Shown here: positions 1 to 7,280 of the stretch, piece by piece
How positions within the stretch are numbered: position 1 is the stretch's first letter
Layout: the number at the start of each line of letters is the position of its first letter
NCBI GenBank assembly: GCA_028713125.1
Contig: JAQTOU010000005.1
Span: 159,835-223,834, forward strand
Direction: 5' to 3'
Source: Elusimicrobiales bacterium
GTDB taxonomy: Bacteria; Elusimicrobiota; Elusimicrobia; Elusimicrobiales; UBA9959
DNA: 64,000 nucleotides
Program-made: the position numbers and the translations under genes
The notes under the pieces: generated by a model
What the model was told of the DNA's origin: nothing
Database searches by the model: none
Seen by the model: only the letters and a program-made list of their open reading frames with translations

Positions 1-1048
1 GACGGTGCGCCTCATCCACAATAAGACAGTCGTACTCGTTGGCCTGGGCCTGGTGGAAGGTTTCGGAACTGCGGAACATGTTATCTATACGCGTACGGCT
101 CAGCGTGCCCGCCAGTTTAGCTGCGTACACAAGGCGGGGCGCGGAAGTTCGCGTTACATAGTGGGCCAGCATATCTTTGTTGGTAAGCGCCACCAGCAGA
201 TTTATGGCCACCACGCTTTTGCCGGTGCCGGGGCCGCCTTCAACTATGAGCACGTGCTTTTGGCCGGTGGCGGCCTGGCGAGCCTGGGCCAGGGCGGTCT
301 CGTAGACTATCTTCTGGTCGTCCACCATTACGAATTCCTGGTTGCCCCGCAGCATGCCGGCCAGGCTGTCGGCCAGGTTCTTGGAGGGTTTTATTTTGCC
401 GTTGTCTATGCGGTAAAGCAGCCCGTCCCGGCCGGCCCTGTCGCCGTGGCGGATGTTGCGCTTTATGAATTCCTGCAGCTTCAGGGCGTCGGGCTTCAGG
501 AAGACCGGGGCTTCTTTGGTGTATTGGGCGTAGAACGGGTTGGTTATGGTGTTGTCGGGCGCGTAATTGTGCAGGTAGGCGCAGGGGTAAAGGTTTATTT
601 TTTCTTCCTGCACGGTTGCGTTGTAGTCTTGCAGCAGGCGCTTGTAGGTCCAGGCCTGGTAGGAAGGGTGCGGGGTCTCCTGCGGGCCGCCCTTGAAGGT
701 GGTTACTACTATGCCGTCCTTGGCGGTGAGGTCCGCCTGCTGCCACTGCTTTAGTTCCACCAGGATGGCGGTGGCGGTGTGCTGGGCGTCGGTGCCGGTG
801 AGGATGAAGTCTATGCGCTTGCTGGAGCGCGGGATGTGGTACTCTATGGCCACGCCGGCGGTGGCGGGGATGGCGGGGTCTTCCAGCACGCGGTCCATGT
901 ACTGCAGGGAGTTTACCCAGGAATTTATTTCGGACTGTTTGGTGCCGTGGCCGGTTACAGACTTGAAGGTGCTGGCGATGATGCCGCCGATGTCATTAGA
1001 CATGACATCCTGCCGGAAGCGGCTTTTTGTGCCGGTGTAGACTATCAC
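1..1048 (-). CDS. DUF2075 nuclease-helicase, 3' end cut by window edge
   Basis: The protein starts with a GTG (1048) that overlaps the stop of the MazG-like gene as GTGA, and continues past base 1, so only about 349 residues are visible. The N-terminus reads VYTGTKSRFRQDV, the usual opening of DUF2075 proteins. Around residues 80-102 a D followed by VELKQW looks like a PD-(D/E)XK nuclease core. A Walker A motif (GGPGTGKS, about residues 271-278) and a DEAH-type Walker B (IVDEAHR, at the window edge) mark a P-loop helicase/ATPase domain of the Schlafen group 3-like type. Inference: a nucleic-acid processing enzyme translated together with the upstream pyrophosphohydrolase, possibly for defence. 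The ATG at 1003 is a weaker alternative start, because the family N-terminus lies upstream of it. Confidence 0.82.
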   Translation of the reverse strand, partial: MIVYTGTKSRFRQDVMSNDIGGIIASTFKSVTGHGTKQSEINSWVNSLQYMDRVLEDPAIPATAGVAIEYHIPRSSKRIDFILTGTDAQHTATAILVELKQWQQADLTAKDGIVVTTFKGGPQETPHPSYQAWTYKRLLQDYNATVQEEKINLYPCAYLHNYAPDNTITNPFYAQYTKEAPVFLKPDALKLQEFIKRNIRHGDRAGRDGLLYRIDNGKIKPSKNLADSLAGMLRGNQEFVMVDDQKIVYETALAQARQAATGQKHVLIVEGGPGTGKSVVAINLLVALTNKDMLAHYVTRTSAPRLVYAAKLAGTLSRTRIDNMFRSSETFHQAQANEYDCLIVDEAHR

Positions 1049-1398
1049 TTCTTCAGCCCTGTATACTTGGTGTGGCGGCCTTTGGCTTTGGAGACTGGGT
1101 ATTTTTTGGCGTTCTTCTTGAGTTTTTTGGAGAGGGCGGCGAGCGGGTCTATTTTCAGGTCGTGGCTGAGGAGGAGGACCCAGTAGAGGATGTCGGCGAG
1201 TTCTTCGGAGACTTCGGTTTTATGGGTTTTGAGGTGGGCCGCTATTTCCGCGGGGTTCTTCCACTGGAAGTGCTCCAGCAGTTCGGCGGCTTCGAGGGAG
1301 AGGGAGATGGCGACGTCTTTGGGATTGTGGAATTGCGCCCAGTCGCGCGCATCGCGAAAAGCAATGATCTTTTTAGTGAGGTTTTCGATGCTGCTCAT
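1045..1398 (-). CDS. MazG-like nucleotide pyrophosphohydrolase
   Basis: A 117-residue all-alpha protein of the MazG/dCTPase superfamily, expected to hydrolyse (d)NTPs to monophosphates and pyrophosphate with Mg2+. The acidic metal-binding signature is visible as E36-x-x-E39 in SLEAAELLEHFQW and EE(65-66)-x-x-D69 in SEELADILYW. The lysine-rich tail (KKLKKNAKKY onward) is beyond the catalytic core. It is the first gene of a two-gene unit: its TGA overlaps the GTG of the DUF2075 gene, implying translational coupling. The specific nucleotide substrate cannot be read from sequence. House-cleaning or phage-defence nucleotide depletion are both possible roles. Confidence 0.85.
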   Translation of the reverse strand: MSSIENLTKKIIAFRDARDWAQFHNPKDVAISLSLEAAELLEHFQWKNPAEIAAHLKTHKTEVSEELADILYWVLLLSHDLKIDPLAALSKKLKKNAKKYPVSKAKGRHTKYTGLKK

Positions 1399-1714
1399 GA
1401 TGCCCCCGGCTGCCTGACCCGTTGTCTGACCCGTTGTCTGATTCTACCTCTTTTCCCCGGTCTTACCCAGACACAAAACACAATACTGTCGCTTGAATCT
1501 ATATAGTTAATAATAGAATGCAATATTCGGAAAAAATAGGATATACCCTGAAAAGGGTAGCTAGTTTGTTTATAGGCATGGCGAGGCTGTGGATAATAAA
1601 CACAAAATTATCTGCATCACCTATTCCCTTTGGTTAATAGTCATTTATTAATCAGTGTCCCCTAAGCCCACTCGACATCTTTATTAGGCAGGCAGAGTGA
1701 AACACATTTTTTTA
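1399..1714. other. AT-rich divergent intergenic region
   Basis: This gap of about 400 bases (to 1796) separates the MazG/DUF2075 unit from the plus-strand gene at 1797. It holds two perfect tandem copies of a 12-mer, CTGACCCGTTGT (1414-1425 and 1426-1437), just upstream of the MazG start. Beyond that it is AT-rich with no credible ORF or RNA gene. A promoter for the minus-strand unit is expected here but none is convincing. Confidence 0.5.
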
Positions 1715-1742
1715 TTGACAACAGTGTGACCGATTGTATACC
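1715..1742 (+). promoter_or_regulatory. sigma70-type promoter for the 1797 gene pair
   Basis: A perfect -35 TTGACA (1715-1720) lies 16 nt from a -10-like TATACC (1737-1742). It points toward the gene at 1797 and sits directly before the inverted repeat at 1757-1779. Confidence 0.6.
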
Positions 1743-1756
1743 ATATGCTTATAGAG

Positions 1757-1779
1757 TAGTGTGTTTGTGGTTCACACTA
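1757..1779 (+). promoter_or_regulatory. inverted repeat in the leader, possible operator
   Basis: TAGTGTG (1757-1763) and CACACTA (1773-1779) form a perfect 7-bp inverted repeat with a 9-nt centre. It lies between the likely transcription start and the ribosome-binding site (AAGGAGAGG) of the 1797 gene. A further GTGTGA half-site lies at 1724. The arrangement fits an operator for an autoregulator, or a leader hairpin. Confidence 0.45.
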
Positions 1780-1796
1780 GGCAACAAGGAGAGGAT

Positions 1797-2240
1797 ATGT
1801 CAAAAGTTACAATAGAGATCGACCTGAATAAATTAAGCGAACGTGGCAAGGATGCTTTTCACACGCTAATGGGTGAGATATCCAGGCCGTCCACACACGC
1901 CGCCACTTCCGAAACCATTGAGCGCCTGGCCGACAAGCTTTACGCGCGGATGGCACGGAAAGAATCTATGCGCAGCGTATTAGACGCGATACTGGACAGC
2001 AAAGACGCAAGCTTGACCGTAGAGGAGATCTTTGAGAAAACAGGATTTAAAGGCGCCTCCCTTGCCGGAGTGCTCTCGTCCCAGACTCGCAACATGAAGC
2101 GATACACCTCCATCGGGAACAAATCTTTCCTTGCGTGGAGCGAGGCCGGCGGCAAGTCAGGGTCCTATCATCTATCCGACATGGGACTGCTTGAGCCGCT
2201 GTTAAACGCCAGGAAGAAGTACGACAGTAAAAGTTCCTGA
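1797..2240 (+). CDS. unknown protein with winged-helix-like C-terminal half
   Basis: I do not recognise this 147-residue protein. The ATG at 1797 is preferred over the upstream GTG (1761) because AAGGAGAGG sits 5-6 nt before it. Residues 1-50 are charged (MSKVTIEIDLNKLSERGKDA). From about residue 57 the pattern SVLDAILDSKDASLTVEEI, then EKTGFKGASLAGVLSS, and a basic beta-hairpin-like end resembles a small winged helix. A DNA-binding or regulatory role is therefore possible but unproven. It is followed after 40 nt by another unrecognised gene, so the two probably form a unit behind the promoter at 1715. Base composition is less GC-rich than the rest of the window. Confidence 0.7.
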   Translation: MSKVTIEIDLNKLSERGKDAFHTLMGEISRPSTHAATSETIERLADKLYARMARKESMRSVLDAILDSKDASLTVEEIFEKTGFKGASLAGVLSSQTRNMKRYTSIGNKSFLAWSEAGGKSGSYHLSDMGLLEPLLNARKKYDSKSS

Positions 2241-2280
2241 TTTGAACCGGCGATGGCATATACAAAAGGACGACTCTTCA

Positions 2281-2940
2281 ATGGAAATTAACGATATAAA
2301 TTACTATGACGTATTAAAGGCCCCTCTTCCGTTCATTGGCTTCGTGACCAGCATAGACGCCAGAAAAGACGTCGTCACCCTGAACGATGGTCGAAGGGAA
2401 ATGAACTTTATGCCGAAACGCCTTGAAAAGGCCTCCACAGAAGAGGCTTCTCATCTCGACCTGCACATCGCTGCGCACAAACAGAAAGTCGGGATCGCTG
2501 TCCCCCACGGTGAAAACGGAAGGAGCCCCCAAGACTATTATGCCGGACTTAAGCGTTTTGAAAACGAACTTGCCGAAACCTCGCCAGCCGCCCTGGAGAA
2601 CTTCAAGGTCCTTTGGAGGGAATTAATGGAAATAGCCGGCGATTTCCCGGGCAAAACATGGGATATGTGCTGGAAAGCCAAGGAAAACTTTTGCCCGGTA
2701 CTGAAAGCCGGACGGAAAGGAACAAATGAATGGGTCAGGTGTCTTTACCTGCTTACAGGGAACAACCTGCGGTTGGAGATAACAAAAGAATTTTTGCCGC
2801 AGGCCAGCGACCACCTTTTCCCGATACGCAATAAAATGCACGGAACAACCCACGCCGTTAAGTTAACTTATCCAGCTTTCAACTTGGAGCTGAAAAAAGA
2901 ATATTACTCTCTTCTAAGAAAGATTTACAACAGAGAGTAA
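2281..2940 (+). CDS. unknown cytosolic protein, partner of 1797 gene
   Basis: Unrecognised 219-residue protein. The ATG at 2281 has an AAAAGGA stretch about 10 nt upstream; an in-frame start further upstream at 2242 lacks a good ribosome-binding site. The protein has no signal peptide or membrane segment and no motif I can name. It is rich in Lys and Glu, with several Trp and Cys (for example TWDMCWKAKENFC around residue 125). The C-terminal half (HLFPIRNKMHGTTHAVKLTY) looks like a mixed alpha/beta fold. Position next to a toxin-antitoxin pair and DUF2075, and the atypical composition, suggest horizontally acquired accessory DNA. Confidence 0.65.
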   Translation: MEINDINYYDVLKAPLPFIGFVTSIDARKDVVTLNDGRREMNFMPKRLEKASTEEASHLDLHIAAHKQKVGIAVPHGENGRSPQDYYAGLKRFENELAETSPAALENFKVLWRELMEIAGDFPGKTWDMCWKAKENFCPVLKAGRKGTNEWVRCLYLLTGNNLRLEITKEFLPQASDHLFPIRNKMHGTTHAVKLTYPAFNLELKKEYYSLLRKIYNRE

Positions 2941-3011
2941 TTTCCGGCCGCGCCAATTTAAATAGCCTGAGGCCGGTGAACAGGTTCCCGCTGCTTTTTC
3001 TCTTGCTAATA

Positions 3012-3296
3012 CTAAACAAAGTTTATCTCTATCCGCTTGCCGAATACACGGGCTATTTTTTCAAGCGTATTATAGGAAGGCTTATATTTGTCCTGTTCCA
3101 GCCTTGAGATCACCTGCTGCTTGGTATGGAGCTTTTTCGCCAGCTCGGCCTGCGTCATATGGGCCCGCTCACGCAGGTCAGCTATCTTATGTGCGATCAG
3201 CAGGCGCTCAACGCCGCGTTCATAGGCGCCGCGCCGGGCGGGAGTCTTGAAATATTCCTTCACGAAATCATCGTGCGTATAGACTTTCCGTTTCAT
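3012..3296 (-). CDS. higA: HigA-type antitoxin, XRE family
   Basis: A 94-residue DNA-binding antitoxin. The lambda-repressor-like helix-turn-helix spans about residues 37-85 (HMTQAELAKKLHTKQQVISR is the core). It should neutralise the toxin encoded immediately upstream and repress the shared promoter. The start ATG overlaps the toxin stop by 4 nt (ATGA), giving the toxin-first order typical of HigBA. The C-terminus (KRIEINFV) is a short beta strand, as in related antitoxins that dock on the toxin. The palindrome at 3681-3699 is its likely operator. Confidence 0.85.
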   Translation of the reverse strand: MKRKVYTHDDFVKEYFKTPARRGAYERGVERLLIAHKIADLRERAHMTQAELAKKLHTKQQVISRLEQDKYKPSYNTLEKIARVFGKRIEINFV

Positions 3297-3646
3297 ATGT
3301 TTTCCTCCACTATGCGGGCCAGGTACTCCGCGCGTATCCGCTTCGCCCTCTCTATTTCCCCTGTCGGCACGGCCCTGGTCTTCTTCAGAAACCCATGCGT
3401 AAGAACTATTTCGCTGCCGTTAAAGAAATACAATATCCTCGGCTCATAATGCGCGAAGGTCACCCGCAATTCGAAGATCCTGTCCTCCAGGTAACTGACA
3501 TATTGAGGCCTGGCCAGCGGCCCGGCAGAAGCCAGGTACCCGACATGTTCCGCTATCTTTCTGCCGACCTTCCTTGGCAGCCCCCGGACGAATTCGGCGG
3601 CATAATTGTCGCCGCGCCGGGAAACATAATAAATGACAGTGTACAT
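3293..3646 (-). CDS. higB: RelE/HigB-superfamily toxin (Gp49-like)
   Basis: A 117-residue protein of the RelE/ParE superfamily in the Gp49/HigB-like branch, expected to be an mRNA interferase acting at the ribosome. Family-like features are the opening MYTVIYYVSRRGDNYAAEFV, the central LEDRIFELRVTF strand and the C-terminal ILYFFNGSEIVLTHGFLKKT segment with basic residues. I place the start at 3646, where AAGGGGG lies about 5 nt upstream, rather than at 3673. It is the first gene of the pair and is followed by the XRE antitoxin with a 4-nt overlap. Confidence 0.83.
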   Translation of the reverse strand: MYTVIYYVSRRGDNYAAEFVRGLPRKVGRKIAEHVGYLASAGPLARPQYVSYLEDRIFELRVTFAHYEPRILYFFNGSEIVLTHGFLKKTRAVPTGEIERAKRIRAEYLARIVEENI

Positions 3647-3680
3647 CGCGCCCCCTTCGCGGGGCATACACATCTATTTT

Positions 3681-3718
3681 GATGTAAATAGTTTACATCA
3701 TAATTGTTGTACAGTCAA
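3681..3718 (-). promoter_or_regulatory. HigBA promoter with operator palindrome
   Basis: GATGTAAA-TAG-TTTACATC (3681-3699) is a perfect 8-bp inverted repeat with a 3-nt centre. On the minus strand a -35-like TTGACT (3718-3713) lies 17 nt from a -10-like TAAACT that falls inside the palindrome. Binding of the antitoxin there would block RNA polymerase, the expected autoregulation for this kind of pair. Confidence 0.65.
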
Positions 3719-3755
3719 TGCCCCCCGCTTTACCTGAAATAGCATAGCAGGCGAA

Positions 3756-3821
3756 CCCGACAAGGGCCTGTCGGGACGGGAATTATTTACTCCTGAACCA
3801 ACCCGACACGCCCTTGTCGGG
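3756..3821. repeat. nested 19-bp inverted repeat
   Basis: A 19-nt arm (3756-3774) recurs inverted at 3803-3821 with one mismatch and a 28-nt AT-rich centre. Each arm is itself palindromic (CCCGACA...TGTCGGG). No T-run follows, so it is not a standard terminator. It lies between the toxin promoter and the DUF2779 gene. Confidence 0.6.
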
Positions 3822-3856
3822 GTCGTGTTGTATACTATTAGGGCAGGTGGGAGCTT

Positions 3857-5341
3857 ATGTTTACGAAACGCATCTCAAAATCGCAGTTCATGATGGGGCT
3901 GCAGTGCCTTAAAAGGCTCTGGCTTTATAACCATCGCCGGGACCTAAGGCCGCCCATCGGGCCGGAACAGCAGCAGCTGTTCGACCAAGGGCATGCCATA
4001 GGCCTGCTTGCGCGCGAATATTTCGCTGGAGGGGTCCTGGTCGACGCCGATTACAAGCACATCCCGCAGGCTCTTAAGCAGACCGCGGAACTCATCGAGG
4101 GCGGCGCTGATATTGTCTACGAGGGGGCTTTTGTTTTTGCAAATGTGCTGGTTCGCTGCGACATCCTGAAGCGGAACCGGGACGGGTCATGGGACCTCAT
4201 AGAAGCCAAGGGCTCTACGGAGGTTAAGGATGAGCACCTGCGGGACGTGGCCGTGCAGCGTTATGTCCTGGAAGGATCTGGGCTCAAGTTAAAGAAGACG
4301 CTTCTGATGCGCATCGACAATAGTTTTATCAAGTCCGGCCCGCTGGATGCCAGGAAGTTATTCGCGCTCGAGGATATAAGCAAAGAAACCGCCGCACTTA
4401 TGCCTGAGACAGGCCGGGACCTGGAGCGGTTCACTGAAACCCTGGCCTCCGCGGAAGCGCCGGAGCCAGGCATAGGCCGGCATTGTTCCACGCCTTATGA
4501 TTGCGAGTTCCGCGGATATTGCTGGAAGGGGATACCGGAGTATTCCATTTACGATATCCCGCGCCTGAGCTGGGAAAAGAAGTCCATGCTTAAGGCTATG
4601 GGCATTTTGCTCTTCAGAAATGTTCCCGACAGCTTTGACCTGAGCGAAGGGCAGAAACTGGCCTTGAAGGTCGAGAAAAGCGGAGAGGCTCTTTTGGATA
4701 GGAAAAAGCTGGCTAAATTCCTGAAGAAGATAAAATATCCTCTGTACCACATAGATTTTGAAACCGTGATGCCGGGCCTGCCGCTTTATGACGGGACGAG
4801 GCCTTACCAGCAGCTGCCTTTCCAGGTTTCACTCCATGTCCAGGCCGCGCCGGGCGCGGCGCCTGCTCATTTCGAATATCTCGGCGACGGTTTAAACGAC
4901 CCGCGGCCAGGCCTTATAAGCTTCATGCTGGAGAAGATCGGTCCGGAGGGCACGCTTCTTGCTTTTAATTCCTCTTTCGAAATGAAAAGGATAGAAGAGC
5001 TGGAGAGGGACTTCCCGGCTTCAGGCGCGGCTTTAGCAGCCTTGCTTGGCCGTTTCGAAGACCTAATGAAGCCTTTCCTGGAAAGGGCTTATGTGCACCC
5101 GGACTGCCATGGCCGGTTTTCGCTTAAGAAGATCTTGCCGGCGCTTATACCGGACATGACTTACGAAGGCCTGGCCGTAGCCAATGGCGGCGACGCGCAG
5201 CTGGCTTACTATAATATACTTTCCGGGAAGCTCCCCCGCGCGGAAGCGGAGCAGCTCCGTAAGGACCTGAAAATATATTGCGGCCAGGACACGCTGGCCA
5301 TGGTAAAGATCATGGAACACCTCATTTGGATCATTTTATGA
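3857..5341 (+). CDS. Cas4-like nuclease fused to DUF2779 exonuclease domain
   Basis: 494 residues. The N-terminal half looks like a Cas4/AddB-type PD-(D/E)XK nuclease: D102 and E116-A-K118 (LIEAKGS) form the catalytic core. C17 together with C210, C216 and C222 (HCSTPYDCEFRGYCW) matches the cysteine pattern of a 4Fe-4S cluster. The C-terminal half (about 295-494) is DUF2779, a DEDD/DnaQ-like fold: HIDFET (D300, E302), LLAFNSSFE, and YCGQDTLAMV as the third motif. Inference: a DNA-processing enzyme with two nuclease centres. A GGTGGGAG ribosome-binding site precedes the ATG. The gene overlaps the HAD phosphatase by 4 nt. Cas4 proper is unlikely, as no CRISPR array or other cas gene is present. 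Confidence 0.8.
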   Translation: MFTKRISKSQFMMGLQCLKRLWLYNHRRDLRPPIGPEQQQLFDQGHAIGLLAREYFAGGVLVDADYKHIPQALKQTAELIEGGADIVYEGAFVFANVLVRCDILKRNRDGSWDLIEAKGSTEVKDEHLRDVAVQRYVLEGSGLKLKKTLLMRIDNSFIKSGPLDARKLFALEDISKETAALMPETGRDLERFTETLASAEAPEPGIGRHCSTPYDCEFRGYCWKGIPEYSIYDIPRLSWEKKSMLKAMGILLFRNVPDSFDLSEGQKLALKVEKSGEALLDRKKLAKFLKKIKYPLYHIDFETVMPGLPLYDGTRPYQQLPFQVSLHVQAAPGAAPAHFEYLGDGLNDPRPGLISFMLEKIGPEGTLLAFNSSFEMKRIEELERDFPASGAALAALLGRFEDLMKPFLERAYVHPDCHGRFSLKKILPALIPDMTYEGLAVANGGDAQLAYYNILSGKLPRAEAEQLRKDLKIYCGQDTLAMVKIMEHLIWIIL

Positions 5342-5994
5342 AGACCAAAGCTTTCGACCTCGTGATCTTCGACATGGACGGGACGCTCCTGGATTCAATG
5401 GGTTGCCTCGCGGACTGGATACACCGCGCGGTTAAGGAGCACTGCCCGCCTTCACTCACCCCGGCCGATATCACGGCGGCTTTCGGACCAACCGAGAGAA
5501 AGATAATAGAGAAGTTCGTAGCCAGGGACCTGGTGCAGCCCTGCCTTAACGCTTACCATGAACTTTATGAGAGCGAGCATAACCGGATCTATATTTATCC
5601 CGGGATAGACCTGCTGCTCAGGGAACTGCATCGCAAGGGGATCCCGATGGCGCTCTGCACCGGCAAAAGCCGCAGGGCGGTGGAGATAAGCCTGGAACTG
5701 ATGAACTGGGAGGATTTCTTCGGGGAGATCATTACCGGCGACGACACGAAGAACCCCAAGCCCGACCCCGAGGGCGCGAATATAATTCTTGAGCGGACCA
5801 AAGCCGCGAGACAACGGACTATCTTTATAGGCGACGGTTCCGCCGACACCGGAGCAGCCCGCGGCGCCGGGATAGTCTGCGGCCGCGCGGAATGGGGCGA
5901 ACCGGGGAATCTGCCGGAGGGGAGCGCACAGCCGGAATACAGATTTTCTACGCCGCAGGAATTCCTGGATATCCTTGATAGAGCGGCCAAATAA
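5338..5994 (+). CDS. HAD-superfamily phosphatase (phosphoglycolate phosphatase-like)
   Basis: 218 residues. All four HAD motifs are visible: DMDGTLLDS (motif I, nucleophile Asp near residue 11), ALCTGKS (motif II Thr), NPKPDPEG (motif III Lys) and TIFIGDGSADTGAARGAG (motif IV). The helical insert after motif I gives a type C1 cap, as in the Gph/PGP-like subfamily, so a small phosphorylated metabolite is the likely substrate. The start at 5338 overlaps the DUF2779 stop (ATGA). The upstream in-frame ATG at 5278 lies inside that gene and would add a non-homologous leader. The substrate cannot be assigned. Confidence 0.85.
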   Translation: MKTKAFDLVIFDMDGTLLDSMGCLADWIHRAVKEHCPPSLTPADITAAFGPTERKIIEKFVARDLVQPCLNAYHELYESEHNRIYIYPGIDLLLRELHRKGIPMALCTGKSRRAVEISLELMNWEDFFGEIITGDDTKNPKPDPEGANIILERTKAARQRTIFIGDGSADTGAARGAGIVCGRAEWGEPGNLPEGSAQPEYRFSTPQEFLDILDRAAK

Positions 5995-6047
5995 TTCGGA
6001 TAGCCGGAAGTTTCATAGCCCCCGGTAAAAGCCGCCCGCCTCATTTC

Positions 6048-6073
6048 CATATGAAAATCTATATTTTCATATG
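6048..6073. repeat. perfect 11-bp AT-rich hairpin
   Basis: CATATGAAAAT (6048-6058) and ATTTTCATATG (6063-6073) pair perfectly around a 4-nt loop. It stands alone in the 230-nt gap between the HAD gene and the secreted protein at 6225. With no T-run, a protein-binding site or transcript-end hairpin are both possible. Confidence 0.5.
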
Positions 6074-6224
6074 AAAATCATTTTACTGTTTTCCCCCCTC
6101 TTTTATCCCCGATACCTTTATTATAGGTCATAAGCCTTATATTCCGCCCTTGGCCGGCATTGGCATATTAATTGCTCTGTATTGGGCATAGCAGCACAAA
6201 TCTAAAATGGCAAGAAAGGGAAAT

Positions 6225-6716
6225 ATGAAAAAAAGCGATATACTGATAGCGGTGTTCTCGGTGTTTATGGTGAATGCCGGCGTGTGCAGTGGCGGGGAAA
6301 TGTTTACTATCCCCTCTCCCTCCGCATCCGCCGCTGCGAATATCCCCGCGGTCAGGATGACCCCGGCGATCGAGGTAAATGATCTCGATGTGGCTATAGC
6401 TTCGGCGATCATCGGCTTAAAGATGAATGGCGAAACCAAGCTGGCAGGCCACTTCCAGCGATTGATGGTCGGCGGTTCTTATGCGCAGAAGTACGAATTC
6501 GTCTATGGCAAAGGGACCTACACCATCCCGAAAGAATTCATCGTAGCAGGCGGCCGGAATAAGGGCATAGTGGACTGCATAGCTAAATGGGCCTGCAAGA
6601 CTTACACCCATGCGGTGACTTTCTACAATTGTTATACTAAGCCTGGCGAGACTATGGAGACCTGCGATCCCGTAGTAAAAGACGTCGTTGAAGAATCCTG
6701 CAACTGGGAGTGTTAA
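6225..6716 (+). CDS. secreted cysteine-containing protein, unknown
   Basis: 163 residues, not recognised. The ATG at 6225 has AGAAAGGGAAAT just upstream and begins a signal peptide (MKKSDILIAVFSVFMVNAG, then VCSGGE), so export is likely; the Cys near the cleavage region makes a lipoprotein possible. The C-terminal third holds seven Cys residues (IVDCIAKWACKTYTHAVTF, YNCYTKPGETMETC, ESCNWEC), which suggests a disulfide-stabilised extracytoplasmic fold. The next gene starts 2 nt after its stop and encodes a membrane protein, so the two likely act together. Confidence 0.7.
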   Translation: MKKSDILIAVFSVFMVNAGVCSGGEMFTIPSPSASAAANIPAVRMTPAIEVNDLDVAIASAIIGLKMNGETKLAGHFQRLMVGGSYAQKYEFVYGKGTYTIPKEFIVAGGRNKGIVDCIAKWACKTYTHAVTFYNCYTKPGETMETCDPVVKDVVEESCNWEC

Positions 6717-6718
6717 TC

Positions 6719-7201
6719 ATGGCAACTACCATACTGATAGCGCTGTTTCCTGTAGTGCAGTATCTGATCACCGGGGTTCTGTTCGGAGTAGCTTTACCGA
6801 TCGCGTACCTCTTCGCTTTTCTGGTTAAGTGGGGCATAGACGCTCTAAGGGGCAAGCAGCTCGAGAAAGCAAAGATCCTTGGCCAGGCCGCGATCCTGGT
6901 CGCGGGAATTCTGCTGGTCCACACGCTTGCGACCATGAACAACCGCAAAGCATGCAATGGCGTAGCTCCGGTGCTTGCGGCTGTACAGCAGTACAAGGCG
7001 GACAACCACAAGTACCCCGCTGACATAAAAGACCTTATTCCTAAATATCTGCCTCATCGGCCTATGGCCAAGTACGTCGCCGTCAATAGCGGCTACTTTA
7101 TTCGTAACGGCAAGCTAGGCTACGTTAATGAGCCGACTACCATGATACAGGAATTCGACCTGGAGACAGGCAGCGAAAGTTATCGGTCAATAACGGAGTA
7201 A
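6719..7201 (+). CDS. membrane protein with pseudopilin-like periplasmic tail
   Basis: 160 residues. Two hydrophobic stretches (about 2-38 and 53-70) are followed by a soluble region whose pattern QQYKADNHKYPADIKDLIPK resembles the C-terminal globular part of type II secretion/type IV pseudopilins. It lacks the prepilin cleavage motif and has an extra membrane segment, so it is not a standard pilin. The start at 6719 has GGGAGTG upstream. It is co-transcribed with the secreted Cys-rich protein before it, and the hairpin at 7209-7240 closes the unit. Confidence 0.65.
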   Translation: MATTILIALFPVVQYLITGVLFGVALPIAYLFAFLVKWGIDALRGKQLEKAKILGQAAILVAGILLVHTLATMNNRKACNGVAPVLAAVQQYKADNHKYPADIKDLIPKYLPHRPMAKYVAVNSGYFIRNGKLGYVNEPTTMIQEFDLETGSESYRSITE

Positions 7202-7208
7202 ATAATTC

Positions 7209-7248
7209 GCGCGGGACAGAGTTTTACCTCTGCCCCGCGCATTAATTT
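7209..7248 (+). terminator. hairpin terminator after 6225-7201 unit
   Basis: A 13-bp stem with one mismatch (7209-7221 with 7228-7240, 6-nt loop) is followed by ATTAATTT. It lies between convergent genes and may work for both strands. Confidence 0.6.
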
Positions 7249-7280
7249 ACAGGGTTGGCCGGTCAGTCTTTCAAGGTATT

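Noticed and set aside
5..754. A 249-codon plus-strand frame at the left edge
   Set aside because: Antisense to the DUF2075 gene, whose minus-strand frame carries nuclease and Walker motifs. The plus-strand translation is low-complexity with no domain.
3857..5341. A CRISPR-Cas locus suggested by the Cas4-like domain
   Set aside because: No repeat-spacer array or other cas gene is present, and the DUF2779 C-terminal domain marks a different protein family.
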